Assembly (NCBI GenBank): GCA_004565275.1
Contig: SDOX01000122.1
Span: 446,642 to 510,641, forward strand
Length of the DNA stretch: 64,000 nucleotides
Reading direction: 5' to 3'
From: Nannochloropsis salina CCMP1776
Lineage: Eukaryota > Sar > Eustigmatophyceae > Eustigmatales > Monodopsidaceae
Shown here: in pieces, positions 9,620 to 21,400 of the stretch
How the letters are laid out: every line of letters starts with the position of its first letter
How positions within the stretch are numbered: the first letter of the stretch is position 1
The notes under the pieces: model-generated
Databases searched by the model: none
What the model was told of the DNA's origin: nothing
The model's input: only the letters and a program-made list of their open reading frames with translations
Position numbers and translations under genes: made by a program

Positions 9620-11054
9620 ATCTTGGGCGACGTTCTTAGACCGTCAGGTCCACTAACCAAAATATGGATTTACTAGGGTAAAGGAAGTAGCCGCAGCTCG
9701 CGACCTAGCTAGGCGAGCTTCGACGTTGCATGACAATGAGTCACTCCACCTCCGACAGCCAATATTCTTTGCAAAATGGTCGACAAAGTTATTTAGCCCG
9801 AAATGACGTAGAGATTACCGATAAGATACGGTTGAAAGCGAAGTTTTCCTCAGGTATAAATACAGGGTGCTTTGAAATACTTTCATTCAAAGAACAAAGC
9901 AATACTTTGCGGTCGTAGAGTTGGCACAGTGCGGCCAGAGCATAATTTCTTTACATGTTGGCCAAATAAGGGGCTCTCCAAGAAGCACGGGCGAGTGTTG
10001 ATGGTACATGACACATTCTTAATGCAATCGTCAAATCAACAACGCGCTCCTGGCTCCTTACAAAAACGTAGCGAATGAAAGCACACCTGCGATGATACAA
10101 CTACCACAGCTTAGTTTTAACTGGAAGTGCGGTCCCAATTTTTACTGGTCTTAGGTTTAAAGCCCATAGGATCGACGATCGAATGAGCTCATCCGTTTCC
10201 CATAAGGTTTTTCTGTTCTACCCAATGCCTGGATGAGAAGTGGCGCTACCATAAAAGTTCTTTGTTAAATTTGAAGATAAAAATCACTGACCAAGAGTAT
10301 TAGTGCATGGAATATTATATCCATGATATTGCGCCATAGGGATACCAGATTGATCACGACTTTTTTAAAAAAAATAACGCGGTTATAAAAGCACAAATGG
10401 CAGCGTGCTTAGGATATGATGAATAAAGTGGGGCTTGTGGCACCTCAGACCTCAGGGATGACAAGCAGTGAGTGTTGCGAAAGTTTATAACCAAAAACCA
10501 ACATTGGATATATATGTTTATTTAGTGTGCCGTCGGCCTTCTTAAAGGAATTCGAGAAAATAGTCTGCCAAACCCTTTCTGTTAGTCCAAGACAGCTCGC
10601 AGTCACTTGAAGCAGTCCTAACTGTGGCTTTCTGTGCTCGATGTCATAATGAGTATTGCGAGCAGACCTGAAAATTTACAAGGTTTTCATACACTTCTTC
10701 GAAGAATCCGCCATAAATAGCCCGGCAGCTATGAGATATTGACTTTTTCGCCTGGCTGATAACCTCCTCTCCCCTCGTTGCTCAGCGAGACACCCCCCGG
10801 TTGCTCCATTCCTTGCCATCGCCCTGCCCATGTCGACCACCATCCCCACCTCTTCAGTGCAAAGCATGGGGAGATGGGAGTCATCGAATGGCAATTTTTT
10901 GTGCATCTTCTGGTTCGCGCGATGAACGTCATTTTGCCGGTAGCATGTTGTCGCATCCCGGTTTGGAGGCGCGTTTTGCCCTCTGATAATAACGCAGCTC
11001 AATGGATTAATCATTTAATCCGCACTCACTGCACACACCTTAGTGTCAAACCCG
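9620..11054. other. AT-rich intergenic region
   Basis: This is 1.4 kb between ATIC and the ribosomal protein gene, both on the + strand. It is clearly more AT-rich than its neighbours. Two good TATA-like strings on the + strand (TATAAATA at 9855-9862 and TATAAAAG at 10384-10391) have no coding gene directly downstream. A non-coding transcript is possible but not shown. Confidence 0.5.
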
Positions 11055-12257
11055 ATGCTTCGGAGAATTCGTCAGCAGGACTATAGAGTTTCGACAGCTC
11101 TTTTGGGCTCCCTCAGGGGCTTCACAGCAGAGACTCTTCGAAAACGAAGGCCGCCGTCCACTACTGTTGGCAAGGCAGTCGCGTCCCTAAATTCTGCCCG
11201 GGCAAGCCAGCGAAACTCAAGTCCGGTCACCTCCTCCCATTCACCGTTACAATCCTCACCCTCTGCGCCTTCGTCGTCCAGGGTAATACACGCATACAAG
11301 CGCGTCCCGCACCTTTCTTCCCCCTTCTACTTCACGCTCATGTTGATGTCTTTGCTCTCGTCTATCTCGCCGACATACCTAAACTGTGAGCGCGTAAACT
11401 TTCACGACCTTATTAAAGCTAATAAAAAGAATTTTGTATGGCGGGCACACAGGTCACAGAGGCGTTGCCAATAAGAGATGCTTTGGCAGCAGTGCTTCAG
11501 TATGCAATGGAGGAAAAACGGAGAAATTTTACCGAGACTGTCGATCTTGCCATTCAGTTGGGAGTAGATCCTCGAAAGCCCAATCAAAGCGTGCGAGGCG
11601 TACAAACATTGCCCAATGGCACTGGTAAATCTGTTCGGGTGGCTGTGTTCGCCCGCGGAGACGTACGTACAGGAGGAGAATGGGAATGCTGCAAGGGAGG
11701 AGGAGGATGCCGAGAAGATTCTTGGATACCTCCCTGGACGCATTCGCTCACGCTCATGCTCACAACAGGACGCAGAAGCCGCCAAGGCCGCGGGCGCCGC
11801 CGTGGTTGGCGCGGAGGATCTAGTGAAGGCCATCCAAGACGGAGAGCTGGCGTTCGACCGGTGCGTGGCGACGCCCGAGGTGATGCCGCTGGTGAGTCGG
11901 GTCGCGCGGGTCCTGGGCCCGCGCGGCCTCATGCCCAACCCGAAGATGGGCACCGTCACCAAGGACGTGGGCGCGGCTGTCAAGTCGGCCATGGCGGGGC
12001 AGGCCCAGTTCAAGGCGGATCGATTCGGGATGGTGCACGTGGGGGTGGGCAAGGTCACGTTCGAGCCAGAGGCCCTCTTGGAGAACATCCGGGTATTGAT
12101 GGTGGCGCTAGGCAACGCCAAGCCGGAGGGGGCCAAGGGGAAGTATCTCAAGGGTGTCTTTCTCACCTCCACCATGGGCAAGGCGGTGCCGGTGGAGGTG
12201 GCGACAGTCGATCCTCGGTCCTCTCGGTTCATGCTCGAGGCGACACTCACGACCTGA
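11055..12257 (+). CDS. mitochondrial ribosomal protein uL1 (bacterial type)
   Basis: The predicted join is 11055..11282, 11453..11662, 11769..12257 (308 residues), all junctions in phase 0. Exon 1 ([20 protein letters not shown]...) is basic, Ser-rich and without acidic residues near its start, a mitochondrial presequence. Exons 2-3 carry the bacterial L1 fold: [34 protein letters not shown], then [18 protein letters not shown], the signature [17 protein letters not shown] and [16 protein letters not shown]1 binds 23S-type rRNA at the mobile stalk by the E site. A shorter start at 11438 (MAGTQ) is possible if exon 1 is not used. Donors are GTAATA and GTACGT. It is convergent with the PH gene, 121 bp apart. 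Confidence 0.83.
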
Positions 12258-12378
12258 CGAGCCTGGCCCCACGCACGCAAAGAAACAAGTCACAAATGTG
12301 GCAACCGCCTTTTGTTTCTTTCACTCCGCTCTACCTTGGTGCAAGCCCCCCCCCCCCTCGCCTGTACAAGACTTCACC

Positions 12379-13177
12379 TTAATCCTCGTAGTCACTCCCG
12401 TCGTCATCCTCGTCCCCCGCCTCCCCCACCTCCTGCGTGTAGGTGGTGGAGCTTCGCACGATTGCCCGACCCACCGCCCCAATCCAGTCGTCCTTCTCTT
12501 TCTCCGTGTCTGCGTACATCAAAAAGGTCGTCTCGGGCGTGGAGACCTCCAGAGCATTCCGCTTCTGAGCCTTGAGCTCCGCCGACTTGACTGTCATGCA
12601 CGACGACAGGTCTATCATGCCGTGCGGGGAGCACATTTCATTCTAAGAATAGGGGGGGCGACAAAGCGGGAAATGCAATGGATGGACACGGTCTGAGTCG
12701 ATGAAGGCAGGGTCGAACACGGGGCAAAGGGAGCATGCAGACCGTAATCATGCAGACATGGCGCATGCCTTATGCCACGCGCCCCTCGGATGTAGCGCTG
12801 GAGCGCTGTAGACACCACAATGAGCCCTTCTAATGACGGGGGCAACATTGCGATGGCCCCTTTCCAGAGTCGAAAGCTCAACATCTCCGCTACTGGGCCC
12901 CGTGAGCACCCGGACGCCCAACACTCTCACTCCCCTACCTTGGCAAAAAATAGCTTGCTGCCTTTCAAAATGAAGTAACGTCTTCTCCATTCTTTTAGCC
13001 AGCTGCTTTGCTTAGTCAACCATCCTGTTTGCAGTGTGAAGGGCGAAATTGTAGCGTACGCATAAGAGAGAAACAGGGGGTCAGGCCCCTCGGCCGGCGT
13101 GCCTACGTACCTTCGAAATCCGCGTTATTCGTGTCGTATCGGATGTTGGTCTCGGGATCCATGTAGGTGCCCCTCAT
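12379..13177 (-). CDS. small PH-domain protein, AtPH1-like
   Basis: The predicted join is complement(12379..12642, 12939..13024, 13111..13177), 138 residues, all junctions in phase. It is almost only a pleckstrin homology domain (about residues 22-125): [20 protein letters not shown] opens strands 1-2, [12 protein letters not shown] follows, and the C-terminal helix is [20 protein letters not shown] with the invariant Trp. The order and length match plant PH1-type proteins that bind phosphoinositides on late endosomes. A short acidic tail ([13 protein letters not shown]) closes it. The basic loop between the first strands would be the lipid site. ATG 13177 is the first in its frame after an upstream stop. 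Function is inferred from the fold only. Confidence 0.8.
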
Positions 13178-14142
13178 GGTAGAGAAATCAGGTATGCGTT
13201 CTTCAGGGCGGCCTTTTCACACGTCTTTCGGTCGTGCTTTTCGTAAGCAACAGTGGAAGAGCAGGCGATTCAATGCAACGTTCCTAGCAGCTTGAGCACG
13301 ACTCAAAGGCCGAGATCTAATTGTGAAAACGACCTCGAAGAAGCACTGATGCCTGTAAAATCACATGGAAAGGTATTATAGAAGCATGATGAGAGCTTCA
13401 GGCATGTGGGTGGATCATGAAATGACAATCAAGGCGGCGGGGTCAGGTGGGAGACGCGAAGCAAGCAGCGAGCCCTATTCCCCCCCGGTGCCGGTGATAT
13501 TTATCTCACGCTAGTTCACAGCATGAGACCGCTGCCGCCGGGGTTGCCATGATCACGGGGACTAAGGTTTTGTGTGCGCCTGAGTTCAAGCACTGCTGTC
13601 GCATTACCATGCAGATACAGTCCACACCCTTATGGATGACATTTCTATCATAATGTTCACCTCCAGGCGTCTTTCGGGCAAATCTCGTCTCACCCGTACT
13701 CACGCACGGGTCTTGCGCCGATGCATCTGGGAGGAACGAAAGCATCAGCTTAGTGGAGCATAGGAATCAGCAGCAGCATGCTGACGCCAGAGCGTGAAGA
13801 CACACCGTCTCCTCCCCTCGCCCAGAGGGTTCGAGCAAGGACACGAAGGTAGACCGCCTTCTTGACACTCGATTTTTTACATTGCATGCCCCGTCTTTGC
13901 CCCTCCGAAACCATCACAGTTCTCAACATGTCAAAAAAGAGCTCTGTCTTTATTTTTCAGCGTGTTGGCTTACAATTTGTGTGTTAGAGATTCGAGGCAG
14001 GGCATCTTGACGTCAAGTAAAGACAACTCCCTATCCCTCCTGTGCGTTACATAGCACGTTGCTTCCGCATACCATTCACACGCACGCTCTCCCAACGAAC
14101 AACAGTTGGCTTGCTAGACAAGCGCCGGGCGGGGGGGGCATC
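13178..14142. other. divergent intergenic region, PH protein / RING E3
   Basis: This is about 960 bp between divergent starts. A 79-codon minus-strand frame (13506-13745) has no family resemblance and no credible splice link to the PH gene, so it is left out. No repeat or RNA gene was recognised. Confidence 0.5.
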
Positions 14143-16763
14143 ATGGACGAGGAGCAAGCGCGGAGACACCGGTCAAGAGTGTTTCAGATGGGCTTGTTCA
14201 TGTGCTTTCTGCTCTTATTCGCCGATCATCGCAATGGCAATGCAGGCTCTCCTGCATACGTGGGGGACGCAGAGAGCAATGGAGAGGCAGAGGATTACCG
14301 ACAGCAAGGGGTAGGCATGGATGATTTCGGAAACGGGGGGGGGCGGGGGGCAGGGAGGAGGCCACGTGGGAGGGCGTGGTCCTTCCAGCCAGGGCGACGC
14401 AGCGATTGAAAGAGTTCGTCCGGCTTCAAGGAAAAGGAGGTTTCTACGCTGCAAACACCACCGGCTACTACCGCGGGGCCTGGACAAAGCAGGTGGAGCC
14501 GCCTGTGGCTTTAGAGGCCAATCCCGGGCGCCGCCTCCGCCTCATGCAGGCCGTGGGGAGTGACGGCCTGCCGGAGGTGGCGGGCAGGTTCGGCGGCTCT
14601 GCGGAGGAGACTCGCCGCAGGCCAGCCACCAAGACAGGGGCTCAGGCGCCAGGGGGCATGCGGCTGCACCATACAGAGGGGCGCGTGGACGTGCAGCTTT
14701 TCATGAATCCCGTGGCAGGCCTGACCGACCTGAGTCTGGTGCATGGGTACTTCAAGCTCCTGGACGGACCGTTCTCCTCCGAGCGCGACGTATTCGCGGT
14801 CCTCAAGGGCGTGTACCTGCGCCGCGATGGCCGTCTCCTGCTCAGAACCGTCTCGCAGAAGCAGGCAGGCACCCTGGGCTTCGCCTACACCCTCCCGGCC
14901 TCCTCGGCCAAGACCTTCCGGGCCCAAGGCAGCGATAGCGACAAACCTGCAGGGCGCGCGACCTGGACACTTGGAGAGCCGAGCCAGCGTCTTGGGGGCG
15001 GAGAGGGGGTAGAGGGCAGCCCCGGCGACGCGAGTGATCAGGCCTCTCCCTCGCACATGGCGGCGAACGCCGATACCGGCCTTGAGAGACGGATAGCAGG
15101 TGTCTGGGGAGATGTAGCAAGCTACCCGGATGTAGAGAGGCGCCTGGATGCCGTCTTGAGGGAGGTTGCAGCGAGCGCAGGTACTGACCTGGAGGATCGG
15201 GCGGCAGGGCGAGAGGCAGAGGAAGCGGACGTGTTTTTCGGAACGCAGTTACAGGCCGACAAGAAGCTGGATATGGATGGAGCTGATGAGAGTGAAGGGG
15301 CGGAAGTGGTGGGGCTGACGGTGCTGAAAGGCGGGGCGCTGTTGGCGGGGATGGATGAGAAGGCGGCTCCGGACGGCGGCTTGCTGGAGACAGTCCTGAT
15401 CCCAGACAGGACCAAAGAGAGATACTTCCGGCACCAGACGAGCAACGGGCGGCGTTGTGTGTTCACCCTGGACGCGCGCTCGTCCCCGCGCCTGAACGCC
15501 AGCCAGGTCATGGGCCAGACGGGAGCCCAGGGCGACGCCTCCTCCTCCTCCTCCTCCTCCACTGCCGCGGCCGAGAGCCAGGCGCGGCTTGAGTTGGCGG
15601 ACGGCTTCGAAGGGACGCTGACCAGTCCCGAGTGCGACGTGGCTCTGAGTGTGTCCTCACAGGCGATCCGCCTCGACTGGACTCAGGCCTATCGCAAGGC
15701 CGTCAACTACTCCATCATCGTCACCCTTGTCTGCGTCCTGCAAATCGCTCTCCTCTTCCGCCAGCTCTATTTCTCGCGCACGCAAGCAGCGGCCTCTCGG
15801 GTCTCCCTCTTGTGTATCGGCCAGCAAGCCATCCTAGACGCCCTCCTCTGCATCGCCCACCTCCTTCTGTGCGCTGTGCTTCAGCCCCTCTTCGCCGCCT
15901 TCGCCTCCATTGCCTTCTTTAAGCTCGTCATCTTCTCCATCTTCGAGATCCGCTACATGTTCATCATCCACCAGTCACGCGATTCTCAGTCCGCCGCTGC
16001 CACCTCCTTCAACGGCCTTCGCCGGCAGCTAGCCGCCCTCCACGCCCGTTTCTACGCGGTCCTCTTCCTCCTCCTCTTCCTCGTTTACTTCTTGGCGCAG
16101 TACTTGGAGGTCCTCGTCTTCGTCCTTTACTCCTTCTGGGTGCCGCAGATCGTCATGAACGCCAGCAAAGGCCTCCGGCGCCCTCTCAATCGGACCTACG
16201 TGCTTGGCATGAGTCTGGCGCGCCTCGCCATCCCCCTCTACGTGTACGGCTGTCCGGAGAACTTTATTCACCTTATTTTTTCGGGCTACAGGCCCGATTA
16301 CCGGCTCTGCGTCGCCCTGGTCGTCTGGGTGGGGGCGCAAGTCGCTGTCCTCCTCTCGCAAGATTACCTTGGCCCGCAGTACATGATCCCAGCGCGCTTC
16401 CTACCGCCCAAGTACAACTACTATCGCCCAGTGCCCCAGGGAAGGGGGGGAAGGGCGCAAGGTCCTCAACCCACAGTGCGAGCAGGAGGGTTGGTGCACA
16501 CGCAAAGCAGTGGGAGCAGTGGCGGCTGCGAGGAGATTGAGTTGATGGACCTGGAAGAGGGACCGGGACACGGGGGGGAAGCGGATGGGGAGGAGGGAGG
16601 GGCCTTGGAGTGCGCCATTTGCTTCAACGACGTGGACGTGACCCGCTTAGGGAGCTACATGGTAGCGCCGTGCAATCACGTCTTCGACAGGGAGTGTCTG
16701 GAGCGCTGGATGGACATCAAATTGGAGTGTCCTGTCTGCCGGTGCTCCCTTCCTCATCGGTGA
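14143..16763 (+). CDS. membrane RING E3 ubiquitin ligase, FLY1/FLY2-Tul1/Dsc1 type
   Basis: This endomembrane ubiquitin ligase resembles plant FLY1/FLY2 and fungal Tul1/Dsc1, which act in the Golgi/endosome. The lumenal half contains TGYYRGAWTKQ and LVHGYFKLLDGPFSSERD-like segments. The membrane half keeps VSLLCIGQQAILDALLCIAH, FFKLVIFSIFEIRYM, YSFWVPQIVMNA and LARLAIPLYVYGCPENF. The C-terminal RING finger (CAICFNDVDV...CNHVFDRECLERWMDIKLECPVC) recruits E2. The 5' end is uncertain: ATG 14143 opens a signal-anchor (RVFQMGLFMCFLLLF), but the downstream frame is different. Either an intron joins 14143..14310 to 14403..16763 (GTAGGC..GCAG, in phase, 842 residues), or a length error lies in the G tracts at 14335-14350. 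A Ser run (15538-15560) and an acidic linker precede the RING. Confidence 0.87.
15538..15560 (+). repeat. (CCT)n trinucleotide run in the RING E3 gene
   Basis: A short uninterrupted CCT/TCC run lies inside the coding region and encodes a stretch of serines in the lumenal part, a likely length-variable site. Confidence 0.85.
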
Positions 16764-16997
16764 GATGGCGCGGGGAGGGGGTCGGCTGTACATAGTCAAT
16801 CAAAGATGGGCCGGAAAAGGGGGGGGGGGCTGGCCTCTGTGTCGATGCAAAGACTTGCGAGAGAGCAAAAAGTGTTCTTGGCAAAGAAATGAACGGATAC
16901 TTGTGCTTGCAGGGCCATGCATTCAGGACCAAAAGGTTGCTTTTCGTCAGCTTTCCTACAGTGCACTGTCCGCCAGTGCCAATCGTCGCTATTTACT

Positions 16998-17976
16998 CTA
17001 TGCTTTGACTTTCTTATGAATGTGCATCTCAGGCCCACCCTCTGTTCTTTCATCATGTCCGCTTCGCTTTCCGTGCCCCTCCTCCTCCCCTTCCTCCTTC
17101 CCCTCTGCTTCCTCGTCCCCCTCTTCCTCGTCCTCCTCCTCCCCTCCGCCCTCAGCCCACACCCCTGCAACTGCGGCGGCTGCCTTGGCTTGTTTCCTTT
17201 CCCGCCGCACCTGGATGCCCGCAAGGTACTGCCCATACTTATTTCCAAAGATATTTCTCTCTCCCTGGTCCCCTGAGGAGCACCCTCGGCAGCCGCAGTT
17301 CGCGTCCTCCACCACGGTGCCCTCGTTCAAGACCTGCTTCGGTACGCGACAAATACTCGTCGTCCCGAACTTAAAATTTTTAGTATTGATCGCGTAAGTG
17401 CAGCAGAGCTTTTCGTAGCCTGGTTTTTTCCATTTTGCTGCTAAAGCTGCATCGACGAGTTTCTACGGCAAACAGGGAGGAGTGGAAGGAAATTTGAGGG
17501 GAAACCGATGGAAAAAGAGTGAGACACTCCGCGAGCTGTAGAAGGCAGTGCAAGAGGAACAATTCGCAAACCAATCAGGGAAGAACAAGCTTGACAAAAT
17601 TTCCTTGCATAAAACACGTCTATGGCATGAAAATTAAATTCCTACGTACCATCTGCACGCAATACTCATACACCTCGCGGCTGATCTTCTCATAGCGATA
17701 AAACATGTCGAAAATATATCGACTCCGCTGCCAATTGATTTGATGAACAGGCCACAAAGACTCATTTTTACGCTTCCCTTCGTGGCCCTCATTGACCTCT
17801 GATTGTGGTCGATAACGATCGAAAAGCATCAGAAAGATTATGACATGCGCATGCCGTCGATAGCAAAGAAGGTTTATGTACGTACTTTCTCGTAGCTCGG
17901 CCTCCAAGGCTGCCAATGTAGGCTCTAAGTAGTCAAATCCAGGCGGCGGGCGGGCTTTTCTTCCCCATCGCGACAT
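16998..17976 (-). CDS. BUD31: BUD31/G10 spliceosomal protein with acidic C-terminal tail
   Basis: The predicted join is complement(16998..17462, 17650..17798, 17886..17976), 234 residues, all phases consistent; two donors are GTACGT. BUD31 is a conserved small component of the activated spliceosome near the catalytic RNA core. Family motifs run in order: PPPGFDYLEPTLAALEAELRE, HEGKRKNESLWPVHQINWQR, SRYIFDMFYRYEKISREVYE, KWKKPGYEKLCC, FGTTSICRVPK and NCGCRGCSSGD. Most family members end just after this Cys cluster (about 144-157 residues). This one continues for over 80 residues, including a Glu/Asp/Gly-rich segment and a basic end. Three cluster cysteines appear replaced (CC..A for CC..C, S.C for C.C, D..C for C..C). 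It is divergent to MYBBP1A. Confidence 0.88.
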
Positions 17977-18444
17977 ATTGTTTCTTGTTGGGAGGGCAGA
18001 ACCTCACGAAGAAATCCTGGGGGCTGATTCTGCAGATGGAGCTAAAGTGTAGTAACCGCGAATGGATATAAAACCTGCTCATTAGATGTGAACATACGTG
18101 CGCATCGTAGTAAAATGTAGTTACTGCGGTTGAATAAAAAGACATGGTGGTGATGCGTGGCAAGGGTCAAGCCATCATAAAGCGTAAAACGCGAGGTCAA
18201 GCACGGAGCTTCTTGTTCGCTCCTTTCCGGCGCTGCGGGGTCGTATCTTGCGGGCATAGAGGCGCGTGCCACGTATCTGACGTGGAGTCGTAAAGACATC
18301 TTCTGGTAGCCACTCCCATTAACGACAGACTTCACAGGCATAGACTAAGTTGCGTCGTTCTTGACTCCTCATTTGGCTGAGCATCTGCGGGGCTCCGCTC
18401 ACCATCGACCTCCTCACCCCCCTCCCACCCACCCACAACAGACG
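17977..18444. other. divergent promoter region, BUD31 / MYBBP1A
   Basis: This is about 470 bp between divergent starts. A pyrimidine-rich stretch ending CCCACAACAG sits just before the MYBBP1A ATG and would also serve as a splice acceptor for an upstream non-coding exon. Nothing else was recognised. Confidence 0.5.
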
Positions 18445-21400
18445 ATGTCGCTGGAATGCTACTGGAAGCTGGTGTCGACCGACTCAGACAAGCGCATCCA
18501 AGCGGGCTATGAGCTTGTCGAGTCTTTGACCAAGAGTTTTTGTCCCAAGGAAGGAAATAGGCGTCCATCTCCTTTGCCTTCAGAAGTTGAGTACGCCATA
18601 AAGCGCTTGGTCCGGGGCTTGTCATCTTCCACTGAAGCAGCGCGTCAAGGGTTCGCCTCTTGCCTGGCAGAGGTGCTTGCTGTTAGACCGGATGTTCCAC
18701 TGTCCTTGGTCCATGAACACATGCTGACCTCCACCGACGTGACGGGGTCCGTGCGCGGGCAAGACGAGCGGGATATGCTCCTAGGCCGACTCTTTACGTG
18801 CCTGGCGGTGGTGCGGTCAGGGCGACTGAATGTCAACATCAAAGAATGGGATCCGATAGGCTTGAACTTATTAGAGACTGCTATAGGTATTTTCAGGAAG
18901 CGCAAGGTCTTACGGTCATTGGCCGCGGAGGCTATAGTTGCCATGCTGGAGTGCTTGCCACCTCAGCGTTTTCTCGATTCTCTGGATTTGTTGACCGAAT
19001 TGGGGAAGTCTCTCGGCGCAAAGGACACTACCAAGCACAGCGATGAAGAAGTGCGAGAAGAAGTAGACGTTGACGCCCTTAATCCTGACCAGCTCGGGCT
19101 GGCGCTCGTCCTGCAAGACTATCTCCGCCAACACGGTATCCGCAAGGAAAAGGGGCTGGAGGGGAGGCTCCCGCGCTGGTTGTTGAGCTCCAAGCGTATC
19201 CTCAAATGTAAACGAATACACAGGCTTATTGAGCCGCTGAAAGCCTCGTCAAGTGCCTTCCCTCAGGTGCACCCGCTCTGGGACCGCCTCCTGGACCGGC
19301 TGATGCCAAGCCGGGGCGGCAGCGACGGGGCCGGCGGGAGCTGCGAAGATGAGGAGGAAGACGACCATGGTGCTAGCTTCCAAGCCCTGTGGACGCTGAT
19401 GGTCGACGAGGTGCTGGCCTGCGGGACACATGAGCGGAAGGCCCTGGCCTTGATGCTCCTGCAGCGCGTGGCCGAACGGGCTTCGGCGACGCAGCTTCCT
19501 ATTTGTCTGTCCCCCAACGTGCTGAAAATCTTGCTCATGTCTTTGTCCACGGCAGGGACTGCGGACGAGATTCTACAACCTTTGGCAAAACAGACCTTGG
19601 ACGCGCTGGTAGCGACTGGTGAGGCGGCGCCGGAGAAACGCCTCCTCATCGCCTGTGCCCTCCTGACCCGCTGCGACCTGAATTTCGACCAGAAGACCGG
19701 TACAAGCGTTCTACAAGATTTAGTGGGAGCCTTGAGTACGTCGGAACTCTTGTCATTCGTAAGGCATGTGGTAAAGGCCTACCACGACGCGGAGGCACCG
19801 TCTATAGCGGCCTTGTCTCCTGCAAAGAGGGATCATTGCAAGAGTAAGGAGGGGGCGGATGGAAGCGGGGAAATGGATGAAAGTGATGCGGCATCCACAA
19901 TACTGTCTCAAAAGCTCTGGGCTGTGGACGCGCTTTACGCGCTGAGCAGGATGCCGGCTGTCGCAAAGCCCGGAGGAGAAGGAGTGGTGGTGAAAGTACT
20001 GCGGCTGCTCTTTTCGTTGGCGTACTTCGACATCGAGGGGGTGGGCAGGGGAGACAAGAAAACGGGTGCATCCGAGCGTGTCAAGAAAGGGGGCCGGAGG
20101 GCCGGCAAGTCGGATAAAGGAGAGAGAAAGGTAGCCTCCTGGGAGTTGGTCAGGGGCTTTGTGCCTGAGGAAGTCCGGAGGGTGGCGGCTGCACGGGTCC
20201 ACGGCCTCCTGGCCGAGCTGGGAAAGGGGGACATGCTTCCATCTCAAGTTGCAGGTGCCGGTACGGGAGCCCTGGCATGGCTGTGGGAGACCCACAAGAT
20301 ATGGCGAGACCTGGAGGCAGAAGGGGTGGAGCTGGTCATCCCCCTGGAGGCGGGGCCGAGAGAGGCGCGTGAAGAAATGTTGGGACTGACGGAGGAGATC
20401 CTCGCAAGAATAGAGGAGGAGACGGGGAGCAAAACGGCGAGTAAAATGGATGAAGCCTTTGCTATTTTGATCATGCAGGTTGGCCTTTACCAGCTGAACA
20501 CAGAACCGGGAGGTGGGCAGGAGGATTTCTTGGGGGATCTGTGTCGATGCTACAAAGATCTTGCGGGCACGACCAAGGACTCTCGTTCCCAGAGACGGGA
20601 CGTAAAGGGTGGTGTCGACGCCATGGCTGTGCTTGCAGACCTGTGCGTGGGAGTGCTGTCCACCTCACTGGCAGGCGTGCCGGTGCGTAATCTCCGCGAC
20701 AATGTCCGAAAGGCATGGGGGGTGGTGTGCGCGTCCTCTCCCATTACTCGTCCGGCACTCGAAGTGCTTTTGAGAGTTGTATGCAGCACGTCGGGTTTCG
20801 AGGATGATGAGATAAACGGGGTGGCAGGAGACAATGGGAGTGATTCGGAGTCGAGCGACGGAAGCGACGACGATAATGGCGAAAGTGACGCCGCCTTGGC
20901 CACCTTAGATAAAGTTCTCAGTTCCACAGGCATGGCTACAAGCGGCAACGCAACGGATGAGGGTGGCCCGGACGACTCGGAAAGCGAGGAAGAAGAGCAA
21001 GAAGTTGTCGTGGATGGCAGCGATCCCGAAGCTTTCCGGCGTTTGCTGGGCGGAGACGACGAAAACCAGGGTCACCTCGACCACATGCTGGCCTTGCGCC
21101 AGGCTAGCCATCAGGGCGGAAAGGAATCTCGCACTGAAGCCGAACGACAAGCGCTGCAGCATCGGCTACGGACATTGGACCTTCTCGAAGTTGTTGCCTC
21201 CAAACAACCGCATGCTGGCCTCTTGCTCTTCAGCGTCGAGCCCTGCTTAACAGCCCTCAGAAAGCTTCAGGCTCAAGCGGGGCCTGGGAGGCCTGCGGAG
21301 CTGCTCAATCTCTCACACCGCCTGTCTGACTTCTTGAACAAACGCTTAGCCAAGACACGGCCCAGGCTCGGCTCAGTGGCGGAGGGAGGAGGCGGGATGG

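Noticed and set aside
12154-12696. 180-codon + strand frame over the uL1 3' end and PH gene
   Set aside because: Pro/Arg-rich low complexity, overlapping two supported genes; a shadow frame.
15122-15562. Minus-strand frame opposite the RING ligase
   Set aside because: Antisense shadow of a conserved coding region with Ser-rich low complexity.
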